Part shown: positions 36,201-48,092 of the stretch, one piece after another
Position numbering within the stretch: the stretch's first letter is position 1
Layout of the letters: the number at the start of each line of letters is the position of its first letter
Assembly (NCBI RefSeq): GCF_041146795.1
Contig: NC_135167.1
Coordinates: 6,854,454 to 6,918,453, forward strand
DNA length: 64,000 nucleotides
Direction of reading: 5' to 3'
From: Maylandia zebra
Lineage: Eukaryota; Chordata; Actinopteri; Cichliformes; Cichlidae
Program-made: the position numbers and the translations under genes
Notes under the pieces: model-generated
The model's database searches: none
Seen by the model: only the letters and a program-made list of their open reading frames with translations
What the model was told of the DNA's origin: nothing

Positions 36201-37890
36201 ATATTCCTCCAGACACAAAAGAGACATTATATAACTGCTTTCTAAGGAAGTGAGTGTAGTAGTTTCCACATTAGTTAATTGTCTTGTATCGTATGAGACA
36301 TGCAAACGTCAGAACACCTGGAGAGGCAGAGGTGGAGGATCATAACTTTCCTCCACTAAAGAGTCTCACTTCCTCATCTTGCCAGAGGCGAGTCAACAGT
36401 CTTGCTCTTCATCAAGACACAAAGATAGCACTGGGATAACAAAAATCAAAGAAAAGGTCTTGCAGTTTTTCACCACTGGAAACGGAAAAAGAGAAGCAGA
36501 AAATGTAGAGGGTGAGGTTCGTATCTCAGAGGTGGCCGATGGCAGCTTTTCAACCCCTGCTGCAGGTTTTGAAACTGCTGCACACAGAGCAGGAGATGTT
36601 ACTACTGCCGCTACACTGTTATATTCACACTGGCCTCATTCTGACTGGGGATTTCAAACTGATTCCAAAGCAGCCACTGAATTTTTTAACCTTATTCTTT
36701 TGGTCCTTTGAAGTTCAATGCACAGAGCGAAGCACTGCCAGGCTGAGGGGCTCAGATCCATTGGGGTGACCTGGTCTAATAATAGTACACTCACTTGTGG
36801 CACTTTCAGGCACTATCAGGGGTAAAAGCCTCCACAAAATGGCATACTTCATCTTCATCTTCAGTGACACCCGTGGCAGATTGGATGTGACATTATGCTT
36901 ACGTGTTGCAAAACAATACTTATTTAAATAACTGTGGAAAAAAAAAACATGTGCAGATAAACTGCCAGCAGTTTGGCAGGGCAGTAAAAATGTGCTCACA
37001 GCAAATAGCACACAGTCAAACTTCTCCACTCTGACTCGTCAGTGTCATCTCTAGTTATAAACAATGCCTGGCTCCAGAAGACAGCAGCCATCTGCGGAAA
37101 ACAGAGCAGCTCTGGAGTCAACCTGACTTAGTGAGGATAAAGGGCAGCTTCACATCTCCACTCAAATAGAATAACAGCAACCCTCAGCTGTGTTTACACA
37201 CTGCTGCCTTTTTTCTATTTTATGCAAATCTCTTGTGACTGAGTGGGATGTAAGCAGACCAGTCATTCACAGCAGCTTACCAAAACATTTGATAAAGAAG
37301 CTTATTAAGACTCTTTATTTAACACACAATAAAGGCACAGAAACATGAAGGTAAAGGAGTGTTGCCCTGAGCAGGGCTTCTGGATCTGAGATGGACCACC
37401 TTAAGCGCCTTAACCACCACCCTCCTTCATTCCACTCTCCCAGCATGCACCTCTACCAGCACTGCACTGTATTTCTTACCGTTAATCATTAAGTGACAGT
37501 CAGCTAAGCACACACTTCTAGCCCCATCCTGCTTTGCCTTTATGCAGCTGCAAACAGTGAATCAGGCGTCTGCTGAGGGAGTTTTTCCTTTTTGTTAACC
37601 ACCATTAAAGTGCATTCACTCACCACTGCTTACCTAAGCATCTTATTGAGTGGTGCAAGCATAGAAACATATAAAGATAAATAAACTGATTGAACTTATG
37701 CATTAGTCCTCCACTGGAGCCAGCCAGGCCACTTACTGCCCTGAGAACAATCCACTATGAACAAGTGCGATAATGTGTAATTTAAAGAAATACACTAAAA
37801 CTTGAACTAAAAAACCTTCCAGGTGGAGAGAAAAATGACCTGATAACATTTCTTGAAGCCAGTATGAAACGTGGTCAGGGTAAAACAATA
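33202..37890. other. Intergenic DNA, no gene recognised
   Basis: No exon with convincing borders or known motifs. Some stretches, for example 34230-34420, look unique and are slightly GC-richer, so they might be conserved non-coding elements. This cannot be judged without comparison. Confidence 0.45.
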
Positions 37891-37894
37891 TCTG

Positions 37895-39335
37895 ACCTTG
37901 AAACTAACAAGTGTCAAGGTCCCAGCTTCTTGTTTAGGGTTTGTGAAGTTCTGGTTCCTGTTTTGATTTTATTCTTATTCCTTCTTGTGCTTCCAGCATC
38001 CTCCGATTCTACTCTCTGTGTTGTTTATGTGTTTTCATCTTCCTGCACTTCCTGTGCACTCTGTCTTTATCTCCTCTCCTTTGTGATTGCTTTTCCTGCA
38101 TTAATTGTATCCAACTGGGCCCCGTTCATGCCTGTCTCCCCTCCTGTTATCAGTCCTTTCTGTTATAATAGTTCTGTCTTCTACTTTGTCAAGATGTCTG
38201 TTTATTCTCCCTATGTGGGATCTGGATTCCAGGGCCCTGTACTATGAAACAAATTCAACATACCCTGGGTATCTTTTCATTATCTGTGATAATCTTAACA
38301 TTGGATATCAACTTGATAAGTCAACCCAGGGTTTTCCCTGTGTGTTCCCATTAAAGGGGTGGTGTTAACAGCATCTAACCAATCACAGGCATTAATGAAA
38401 ATACTGCAGCTAATTTTTCAAAGATACAATAACTATAATATTACAGAAATATGAACAAGTTAAACACACAGACTAAAAGCAACAAAGCAGCAACACTACA
38501 AACAAAGGAGTGTGCATTAAAAACGCTTTATAAAAGCTTGAGCTTGAAATGTTTTAGTCAGTAAGATAAGAGACAAGCCACCATATTAATAGTTCAGTGT
38601 ATTTGAAGCTAGCAAGAAAAGCCAGCAAAAATGCTGACTGTAAGTTGACAGACTTGTCAATATCACAGCTTTCCCATTCAGACAAAGGAGAGACTGGAAG
38701 ATAATTTAAACAAGAATGTCATTAAATAAATGTTTAAAAGACAGTTTTAAACATTTATTCCTTCAGCTTTAACCTCAGTAATGTTTAATGATCTCAGAGT
38801 AGAGAAGAAACTTAAAAACAAACTCAAAACATAGCCTTGGACTAAGCTACATGCTAATTTGAAGTCCACAAGTTCAAAAAGGTGTCCTGCCTTGGGGTAA
38901 TTACAACCCTTGTGAAACTTGTTTGCAGCCAACCGAAATAAAGGTACATTTAAGAATCTATATATATTACTGTTGCTCACTGGGGAAACACAAAGACATT
39001 AGATGTTATTAGAAAATGTTATTAAAAAAATGCCATGGTAACTTATGCCGTGAACATAACCTGCTCTGGAGCAGTTACCATGGCGATCTACGCTGGTAAA
39101 AAGTGATTCAACTTCGTCATCCTGAAAACCCAGGGTTAACCCTGAAGTTACCTGGACAAGATGAAATCCTGCTTCGTAGTACAGGCATACTAGTACATTG
39201 CTTCCTTATTCCCTGTTTGTTTACCTGTTTGTGGAATTTTATTTTATTTTGTTTTTTTGCTACAGGCCAGTAAAAGCTCATTTTTTAAATTTACTTTGCC
39301 TGCCTCTTTGTCCTGCATGTGGATCCTCTCATCAC
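37895..39335. repeat. Pyrimidine-rich repeat split by an insertion
   Basis: The left part (37895-38230) is C/T-rich, with GTCTGTTTATTCTCCCTATG near its end. The right part (39195-39335) continues in the same style (CCTTATTCCCTGTTTGTTTA, GCCTGCCTCTTTGTCCTGCA). They read as one dispersed repeat interrupted by the element at 38232-39186. Confidence 0.4.
38232..39186. mobile_element. Non-autonomous DNA element with inverted ends
   Basis: The left end GCCCTGTACTATGAAAC and the right end GCTTCGTAGTACAGGC are imperfect inverted repeats (shared core CCTGTACTA, then one mismatch, GAA). Inner blocks with CCCAGGGTT occur near both ends. About 955 bases with no transposase ORF. The ends resemble Harbinger/ISL2EU-like fish MITEs, but no target duplication was fixed, so the superfamily is left open. 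Confidence 0.5.
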
Positions 39336-42300
39336 CTCATTTCAAATGAGGTGAAAATCCATGAATGAAAATTCATGGAGCTGCACTAAAAGAAGGATGG
39401 TAAAAAGGAGACTGGGTTTCAAAGTTTTGATGATGCAGAACCAGTTTAGCAAGCTGGCGTATGATTTAGGGCAGCATGACTCAAGCAGTTTTAGTCTGTG
39501 CTTGTAATGTGTCTGATCAGAGGTTGGCGTATTTACACAGTGCAGATTTCTAGCAGCAGCAATATTTATCAGTGTTGGAAAGGTTTAATAAGCTGTTCTA
39601 ACCAGAACAAAAGACATGGAATTGAAGAGAATTGCTCCTCTTATCCTGTTATCATGCTGCTCATAAACTGTTGATAAATGAAAAAATTGGTTGAACACTT
39701 TTTTCCCTTGTTGTGTTTGCAGGCCACAACATGTTTCTAGGGGCCTTCACTGGCCTCCAGGTCACACTTTGAGGACCCTATTTTTCTTTGATCACATTGC
39801 ATATTCCAACCCTTTACAAATTAAAATGAATTCATCTATTTGTTAATAAAAGAAAAACACTTGCAGGTATAGTTTGATCAGACTTGATTGACAGTGACTT
39901 TGGGATTACGTGACATCTCTGTTCTTCTACCTGTAATCCATCCACTTCAAACCAGTGAGTGAAGGCTTAAATCTTTCCTGTGAAAGAAGTGAAGCTGGTC
40001 TAACTTTGGCAGAAGCTGTCATAGCTTACAGTATGAAGTTGATTAAGAGAGTATGTAGGAACACCATAAATCTGGACTAAAGGTTTAGACAACCTTGATA
40101 AAAGACAAATACTTTAAAGCACTTGTGTCATGAAAATTATGAGATGGCATGCTTTAATTTCCTCTTTTTTTCCCCATTTTAAACGGTCATTTTTGTCAGG
40201 TGTTTGTACTTCAGCTGTCAGACTCAGCTACCGACTGCAGCTCGATTTAGACAATATGAAACGAATGCAGTAAGCACTGTACTTTTTTAACTGCCAGGAT
40301 GGCAGACTGGGGGAGGAGGAGGAAGAGGTGGGGCGGGGTGTTGTAGACTGTGATGGCTAGAATCTGTGAGCGAGCGGGAGGTGATGTGAGCCATCTGAAC
40401 CTTTAGTCTACCATCCATCAGAGCCAGAGAGACACCAACAAGGGCAAGCAAACAGAGATAAACAAAGAAATGTATTGTGCGGCGACCCATTGCTCTCTCT
40501 ACGGTCTGTCCTGACGCAGAGATGTGATTTCTCTCCATCCAGTGGCTGGGAAAGCATCTTCATCTCCAATCACACACATGCCGTCAAAGTAGAGTATGCT
40601 TTCCTGGATGAAAAGTCGTGGTGTTCTTCAGTGTGGCATAAGTGATTCTGCGGCTTGTCACAGCTTTCATCCCTGAAATAGACCTTTACAGGGTTTGATG
40701 TATATTTGAATAACACACTGAAGCCCTATCTTCTTTGTTCTGTGTAAATTATATCCCCATTTTGCAATAGTACAAAGCAAATGCATTTTAGAATAGTATT
40801 CAATAAAATGAACTGTTTGATACTGGGACAACATAATCTTCCTACGAAAAGAGATTTATATTTTCATATTTTATAATATCAGATTCCAGATCAGGGACTG
40901 GAAAGGATCATGCATCCAAACCAAAAAACAGGTTTTTGCTAACATGTGCACCATTTATGTTTAATAATGTTAGCTAGATAGTGTGTAACTGACATTAATC
41001 AATGCAACCGCACAGAGATTTCATTCATTTGTAACTCTTATGCCTCTTCCTAGAGTGGCTGAGATTCAACATGAAAGTAACCCGCCTCCCCTAAGAAGCA
41101 GAGCAAATATAACCCCAACCAAAATCATGAAAAATACAACTTGTCTCTCTGCATAAAATTAAAAAGAAATGGCAGCTCACCCTACAAATTCCTGAAAGCT
41201 AACAAAATCCCTTTTCATACATGCACACCTTTTGTTAATGTGACAGCATCTGATCCTGTCAGGTTTGCGCCTGAACGTGCACCCTTGTTACTTTTCGCAG
41301 TGGAAAATCTCCCCAGGTCAGACCAAGCAACAATTACGTATCACTTTCAGCACAATGCAAGTCTGAATGCATGCAGTGACATTAACAGATGGGCATGTAC
41401 AAGATTACGAATATGCGCGTCCCTTCTGCATCATTATTTGTTCAGCTTACTAAGCCAGCTTTATGAAAAATATACAGGTGGACACAGAAAACACAAATTA
41501 CACAGGTACCATGATACAGCTGTATCTTTCGCAATAGGAACAGTTGCTTTTCCAGGTGTAAGGAAAATTGTTGGAAAAAATAAAGAATAAATGAATGAAA
41601 AGCTACATTTATGAGAGGCATCTGAGTCAACAGGAGGCGGATTGGATGGTGGGTGTAAGAACACAATGATTCTCACACCAGAGGCTGGTGTTTGCAGCCA
41701 TAGTTCTTTTTACGGTTTGGCTTAGACAATAACAATCAAGGTAATACTGAGGTCATTACAGTTTTGCAAGAAAACATAATTGTTAGTGATCACTGCTGAA
41801 TCAGTATCTGTGTATTTACACGTATCATTATGTTGATAGTAAACAGAATCTGGCTGCAGTTATGTGTCTTTCCTTTCTCCTACACAAATATTCTTCATTG
41901 TAAAAAAGTACAGAGGACACTAGAACTATGAAACAGCTTAAGTAGAAATATGTTTCGGGAAAAGACAAAGTATGTTTTATATTTTAAATTTGGCAAAGTA
42001 GCCACTGTGTGCCTTTACGACAGCTTTGCACACTCTAGTCGAAAGTACACAGCTGGAAGTGTGCCGAGGTATTGTTGGCATGGAGCAAAAACACCCCGAT
42101 GCTGTAATAAGACATAATAGTGGTGCTCAGCTGAGTAAAATGAAAAGCCAGTTGAAAATATTCAATAACTTTAGCTCTACATTTGAAGTTTCTTCAAGTG
42201 TAGTTGCAAAAAAAATAAAACTATGTGATGAAACCGCCGCAGGAAAGGAAGACCAAGAGTTTCAGAAGTTAATCAGAATTAGGGGCCTCAGAAATAATTA

Positions 42301-43399
42301 ACACCAACTCAGCCTTCCTAGGGTTCAGCAGGCACATCTCAGCATTCGATGTAGGAAACAGTAAAGAGGTTTGTTTTATGCCTAAGGGTCCAAAAAAGGA
42401 AGAGCTCAGCAGGTGGGACCTCTGTGGACAGGGGTTGTTCTGCTGCATCAGATGCTTGAATGATTTGGGATTCACAGAGTTTGGAGGCTAAATCACTTTG
42501 TTGTAGGTGTTTGTTGTCTTCCTCAAGCCAGTTCTGAGCAGTTTTTGCAGGGTGTTGGATGCTACTTTAGTCTGTGTCATTGCCAACGATGTTTGGGTGG
42601 GTGGTAAATGTCAATGTAAAATCTTTGTTTCTCAGAAGAACATTGCAACACTGCAACTAGGTGCCCAGTGTTGTTCACCTTAACTGTCACTGGTTTTAAT
42701 GTGGTTCCGGTTCAGTCTCTATAATCATAGATCATATGAGGATCAAAAATAAGCATAAATTAGGTTTTCTTCCAGACCATATTTCTTAAGCTATAAAGTG
42801 CTTGTTTTTTTAAATGAGGTGAGCTTAATGTTGAAAAATGCAAATGTGCGAACATAAATTTATGAGAACCGATTTAAATGCCACAGAGTTAGTGTACTGT
42901 GATGCCTTTCCTCTAGTTGAAGCAATGCATTAAATCATCAGATTAAATGTTTCATATTTCACTTTTGGCTGTTCCTGCTTTGTATAAGTCCAGCTCGAGT
43001 GAGTCTGCATGTATCAGGAAAGAGTGAGAGATTGTCGGAATGGAACAGTTGGAGACGGCAGACGCTCCTCCTGCTTCCTCCTGTCCCAGTCTCCACTCTG
43101 CAGGAGGAAGCTTTAGTCCTCTACACCTTCGTCTCTCTTTCCTTCTCACCCTCCCTCTTCCCATGCCTTCATCTGAAGCTGTGTTTTTGTCCCTTATTTG
43201 CAATACAAATATTGTCTCCTCTGACGTGACTTTGTTAACCCTGCACATGTCATGTCATTTGTCCTTTCATGTATATGTTGCCATTCATGCATCTGAACAA
43301 CTGTCACTGTAAAATGGATACATATTTGCTAAAATATTAGCATCTTTTCCACTTTCCATTTTTTTCTTCTGTGATTCCTTATTCATTTCTTCCCTCTTA
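39336..43399. other. Intergenic DNA, no gene supported
   Basis: A minus-strand ORF at 40287-40538 has a signal-peptide-like stretch (see findings). A plus-strand ORF at 41141-41590 has no recognised motif. Nothing else is supported. Confidence 0.4.
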
Positions 43400-44000
43400 T
43401 CCCTCTCTGCCTCATCCCCTATACACATACACAGAGATCCGTTCAAACTGTGTCTGGCAGGCAGACCTCCGGCCCGCAGGGCGAGTCCTCCTCCCCTCTT
43501 CCGACTGTCTGGATCTGCCGCCTCCTTCGTATTGCCCAGATCCTTCCCCTTCTTCCTGGGAGCTGTCACTCCAAAACAGACTGTAGAGTAGTTTTGGTAG
43601 TGTGGGGGTGGCAGTAGAGGATGGATGGACGGATGACAAATGGGGTGTTGGGTTTGGAGGCGGGGTGAGGAAAAAGAGAGTGTGAATGGACAGCAGGAGG
43701 TTTAAGGTCACATCCTGCTGTTCGGTAAAGATGGCATCGTGTCAGGGAGGATGACCCCTTTCGCTGACTTCCTCCATCACATCATCCGCTCACAGCACAT
43801 GTCCTCCTCCCCTTTTCCAGCCTGCAGGCCCTTTGATTGGCTGGTCGGGTTAGTGGTTCACTACCACCCACCAGCTGGATGAGTGTCATCTCACACCCAG
43901 GTCACTGGTAGCATATGGAAAGAAGGCTGGAACAAGTTCATGGGTTCGGTGCTGTATAATAGTGTATAACGAGAGGAGGAGACGGCAGTTGATCAAAAAG
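43400..44000. promoter_or_regulatory. Possible regulatory or promoter-like island
   Basis: This stretch is more GC-rich than its surroundings, free of recognised repeats, and holds a CCAAT-type box in inverted form (GATTGGCTGG near 43835). No start site or exon can be assigned. It lies on the side of mrpl46 where human NTRK3 would be expected, so an upstream regulatory role is conceivable but is inference only. Confidence 0.25.
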
Positions 44001-45469
44001 CTACAAATGTAGAACAACTGCCAAAACAAAATCAAATGAAACCCAATCAGATAAGTGGTTTACAGTTTAAATATTAATATGTGTATGTGCATATCTGAAG
44101 GTTTTCACACATACACCGACATGCACTATGTTCATTGATTTGTGTGGGTATTTTGCTGGCAGTGGCCTGTGAAGGGGCGAGTCCCCTTCTAAAGACCTTT
44201 CTGATGACGATCAATGGTCCCTGAGGAATTTCTGAGCCAATCTTATTTGGCAGCAGCAACCATCCCAAGTCCCTTGAGATTGGGGGGACAACAGCTGTTG
44301 CAGCAGGGCCAAACATCTGGCAGAGAAAGGTAGGAAAGTCAAAGCCTTGTCCCAAAGGTTGTTAGGAGAGTTGGTGGCACTGCGGATCATGTAAAATGGA
44401 GCTGTCATTGTTAACATAGACTGCAAACAGCAAGGCGCACTACTCCCCAGACGGAGGAGTCATCTGCATCTTTCCTTCAAAGTGCTGTTGAACATTTCTG
44501 CAATGATGAAAGACACAGCAGATTTGATAGGAAGGCCTGAGGGACAATGTTGGACTGCATTGCATAGTGCATGCATAGTGGCAGCCGGTGTATAAGACCC
44601 ATTTTTTAAACTGTCTGTCTGTCTGTCTGCTGCACTTGAGCTACAATACCGTTTCTCAGTTTCTTTCCCAAGAGTAATCAGGTAATGAGGAAGAACAGTT
44701 ATGTACTATTCATATGTTTTAACTTCAGTAAGGCATCTATGCCTTTCAGATCCTTTCCGAGTCAATTAGGTCACGTGAGACTCATCACAGTTACAAGAAG
44801 AAAGGCGTGATTTGTTGTGAACAAAACCTGTGATGGCATGAAAGAGGACTTTTATGATACACTTGATCGTTGAGAGAAGCACAGTCTCTGATTGTGATTC
44901 AGTCCCTTGAGGAGTTTTGATTAGGATGCATGCTAATCCAGCTTGTCCTCACAATATCTGCCTGAATCTTTCCATTTCTACAAAATACTGCAATTTTTCA
45001 AATCAAACATAAAGTGTGAGACAATAAGCAAACACACAAGCTGGTAGTTCAAATACAACTACATGTAGAACAGAGCTTTGAGAACACTTACACAGCGACA
45101 GAAATGCAATGAGTAAAATGCTGCAGGTCATGCATAGAACTAACTTAAAATAGAACAACATCATTTCTTCAGTAATAGCTGAAGTGGGAACTTCAGGAGT
45201 TCAAAAACAAACATAACATTAACTCATATTATGATTTGAGTGGTCTAATGCAAGCCTCTGAGCTTCACCTTAGGTAACTGGAGTCATTGAGCACTGAGCA
45301 GAACCTGTCCACCTTTTGTTTGTGATGCAGGTGCCTTTTGTAGCATTTATAATGGAATTATGACAGTTAACATTGCTTAATCTTCACATTGGACAGGGAC
45401 TAAAAGGAGAGATCATATTTGGTTCTCTTTATTGACTCCCTGTTAAATTCAGAATCAAATTGAAGGTTC
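44001..45469. other. Intergenic DNA, nothing recognised
   Basis: AT-rich with a short (TGTC)n run near 44611-44629. No coding or RNA feature was seen. Confidence 0.45.
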
Positions 45470-45625
45470 TGTTCATCTGGACATCGGATTTTCAGTGGGA
45501 AGAACGTTTTGTCACTCATCAAAGTGACTTCTTTAGTGTGAAGAAGACTGCTGTCTTAGACTGTCTTAGATGCTGTCTCCATGACCCTGATCGAGATAAG
45601 TAGCAGAAAATGGATCGATGGATGG
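45470..45625 (+). mobile_element. LINE/SINE tail relic
   Basis: The segment holds AACGTTTTGTCACTCATCAA followed by AGTGACTTCTTT, and then GACCCTGATCGAGATAAGTA with AAAATGGATCGATGGATGG. Both blocks resemble widespread fish retroelement ends; the last is the usual (ATGG)n tail. Confidence 0.5.
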
Positions 45626-47149
45626 TTTAATTTAGTGAATACATGCCTCAATTTTTCTTTAGTTTTTAATTTACTTTCTATTAGTGTAACCAGTGGAGAC
45701 TTGCCATTCACAAGCGTTTTGTCTATTGGCATGTTTTCTTAAAATGTAGGCCATTAAACTCGGGATATAAATGTTTAATTGGATTGTTACATCACAGAAA
45801 ATCGAAAGCATTTCAGCAGCTAAAGCCAAATAAAAATCAAGCACAAATCAAATGATTTTTGAACTGGTGTGGAAAAGATTGAGATTTTTCTTTTTTTGCC
45901 CGCAAGCTATGTATCTCAGTTGACTTAATTTCAAGTGATGACAAGTTAACCAGTTCTAATTTAATATCTAAACTAACCATCTTTATTCACATTATTTGTA
46001 AAATTGCACGGCATGAAATTACAAAGTTACCTTAGAGACCAAGTTCCACATATTTGAGCTAACCATAATACAATACAGTTAGTTATAATAATACTAGATA
46101 ATAGTCTTCTAAGATCTATAATTGTTTGCCTGGCATTACAGTTTTTAAATATTATGATAGTATTTTATAACTAAAAAAAAATGCTATAAATTCCCTCACT
46201 CTGGGCATCATCACGAAACTCCTTTGTGAGATCCTGAAGGGATTAATACGTGTTTCTCGGCTTCGCAGAACTTTAAATGCTCTGAGGTGAAGCAACACCT
46301 TTTGCAACACCTCTGCCAGGAAAAACAGCCTGGACCAACTCAAGACATCAACTTTACACTTTGATAAGGGTTTCAAATCCCCTTTGTGGTGATGTCAGTG
46401 TCTTTTAGCTTCCATCCTATCATGCTCTGTGCATTATTATACCTAGTCAATACTTCTCCAGTCATTTTTATTTCATTTAGTCTTGTCAGTACTTACTCCT
46501 TCTTACTCTGATGGAGAAGTTCCACAGGAGGTTGCTGAGCTTACATTCCTAACAGAATCCCTTTTCAAATTAAATTTAAATGACCCCCTCAGCTCATAAG
46601 CAGAGGCTCTCCTGACAACTTAATTCATAATTCAGTGCTGAGCCAGGGCCTTGAGGGCCATAATGACGGCCTAAATGGAGGAGAGATGCTACTAAATGGG
46701 CTGTTTGTTTGCACCTAAACCTCTTTACAGGCCACAAGTCCACAGCTCAGCAATGTGGTGAGGAGGAGACAGCGAGGTGGGGGGGTTGAGTCAGTTTGCT
46801 GACCAGTCACTTCTATGTCTCGGGTCGCCTTTCACATCTTGACCACACTGAGGTTTGAGGTGGTTTAAGGAGCATCTTGACAAGGCCAACAGGTAGAAGA
46901 ATGAGTTAATGTGAGGGAAAGCCTCAGTCTGTCGCACAGTATTCAACCTGTACCTGTGGAGTATGAGAGGAGGGTGAGAAACATCGGGAAGAGAAGGGCA
47001 TTTTGTGAAGAAGGTTATGGAGGAAGCTCATAGTTGGGTACAAACAAATCAAGGCTTAGAAAAAAAACTAAACCCTTCTGAGTCAGAATTCTGTATCCTA
47101 ATGAGGCCGTCCAACAGAAAAAAAACATATAATGCAATATATGCAATGC
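45626..47149. other. Intergenic DNA, with a possible conserved block at 46560-46970
   Basis: No exon was recognised. The part at 46560-46970 is repeat-free and less AT-rich (for example GGGCCTTGAGGGCCATAATG) and may be a conserved non-coding element; alignment would be needed. Confidence 0.35.
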
Positions 47150-47154
47150 AATAG

Positions 47155-47240
47155 TGTAATATATATACATATATATGCACATATATACATAGACACACAC
47201 ACATATATATATATACATATACACATATACATATACAGAC
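47155..47240. repeat. (TA)n/(CATA)n microsatellite
   Basis: Mixed TATATACA and CACA units. The long tyrosine-rich minus-strand ORF here is an artefact. Confidence 0.9.
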
Positions 47241-47800
47241 ATTAATGAAAAAGCCAATTACATAAGCACCTTGTCAAATCTGAGGAAAAACCTGACCCTT
47301 AGCATCCACTTGTCTCAGAATAAATGCCTCCAGCTACCTTCAAGGCCACATAGGCGAGGTTGTTGCCCAAGGCCTGACTGAGGCACTGACATCCCGCGGC
47401 TGGGTCTCGACACATTAGTCTGCAGTGTAGTTGACAGTTCTACAAATACTATGAAGAACACTTAACTAAACAACTGAACCCAAGTTCAGTGCTTTAGGAA
47501 GTGGCCAAACTCCACAGCTGGTAATTTGTTTCCCGTTTTACTGTTTAATTGCCTGTTTACCAAATGTGGAGAAACAATAATCAAATCTATAACAAGGAAA
47601 CAGTGCAGTCTTTAAAAACTAAGTACAGTTCAGTGGGCATATTAAATGCCATTTAAAGTGTAATCTCCAAATTATTTTCATTTTAATAATTTTGACTTAA
47701 TGTTATTTTGTATTTTTACTGAACTCTCTTTTTCAAGGAACATGCAAAGATAAAAGGATGACAATAGTTTTTGTTTTAAAAATGTTTGCCTTTTTCCTAG

Positions 47801-47879
47801 AAAGAGAAGACAGATCTGGCTGAAGCTCAGGAAGAACTTCACATGCTCCTTCTCATGCACGTGGCAGATCACCAACTAG
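47801..47879 (+). other. Isolated exon-like segment, coiled-coil
   Basis: A pyrimidine-rich tract with TAG acceptor precedes AAAGAGAAG, and a GTGGGA donor follows at 47880. The 79-base segment is open as KEKTDLAEAQEELHMLLLMH plus VADHQL, a heptad-rich helix. It loosely recalls the C-terminal coiled coil of the vesicle-tethering protein USO1/p115. No partner exons were recognised nearby. It could be a pseudo-exon, a decayed gene copy or chance. Confidence 0.2.
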
Positions 47880-48065
47880 GTGGGACACTCATCAAAAGGA
47901 CAACATAAAGACAACACAAGGCCACCTCAGTCAGTGTTGACAAGAGCCCTTGAATCTATGGCTGGAGTTCACTGTTCTCTGTCTGGTGAATCAGACCTAA
48001 GTGGTGTGTACTAACCTCAAGCCAGAGCAAATCTCTTTAAAACACAGACTCCTGTTGTGTACAAC

Positions 48066-48092
48066 ACACGCACACACACACACACACACACA
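48066..48092. repeat. (CA)n microsatellite
   Basis: Tandem CA repeat followed by AAACAAACAAAC. Confidence 0.9.

Noticed and set aside
41141..41590. 149-codon plus-strand ORF as a gene
   Set aside because: No recognised motif, no supporting splice structure and an AT-rich context. It could be chance, so it was left out of the features.
43285..43711. Overlapping proline/serine-rich ORFs as ntrk3 exons
   Set aside because: The translations show none of the cysteine or leucine-rich features expected of the NTRK3 N-terminus.
47015..47257. Tyrosine-rich minus-strand ORF
   Set aside because: It is a translation of the TA/CA microsatellite.
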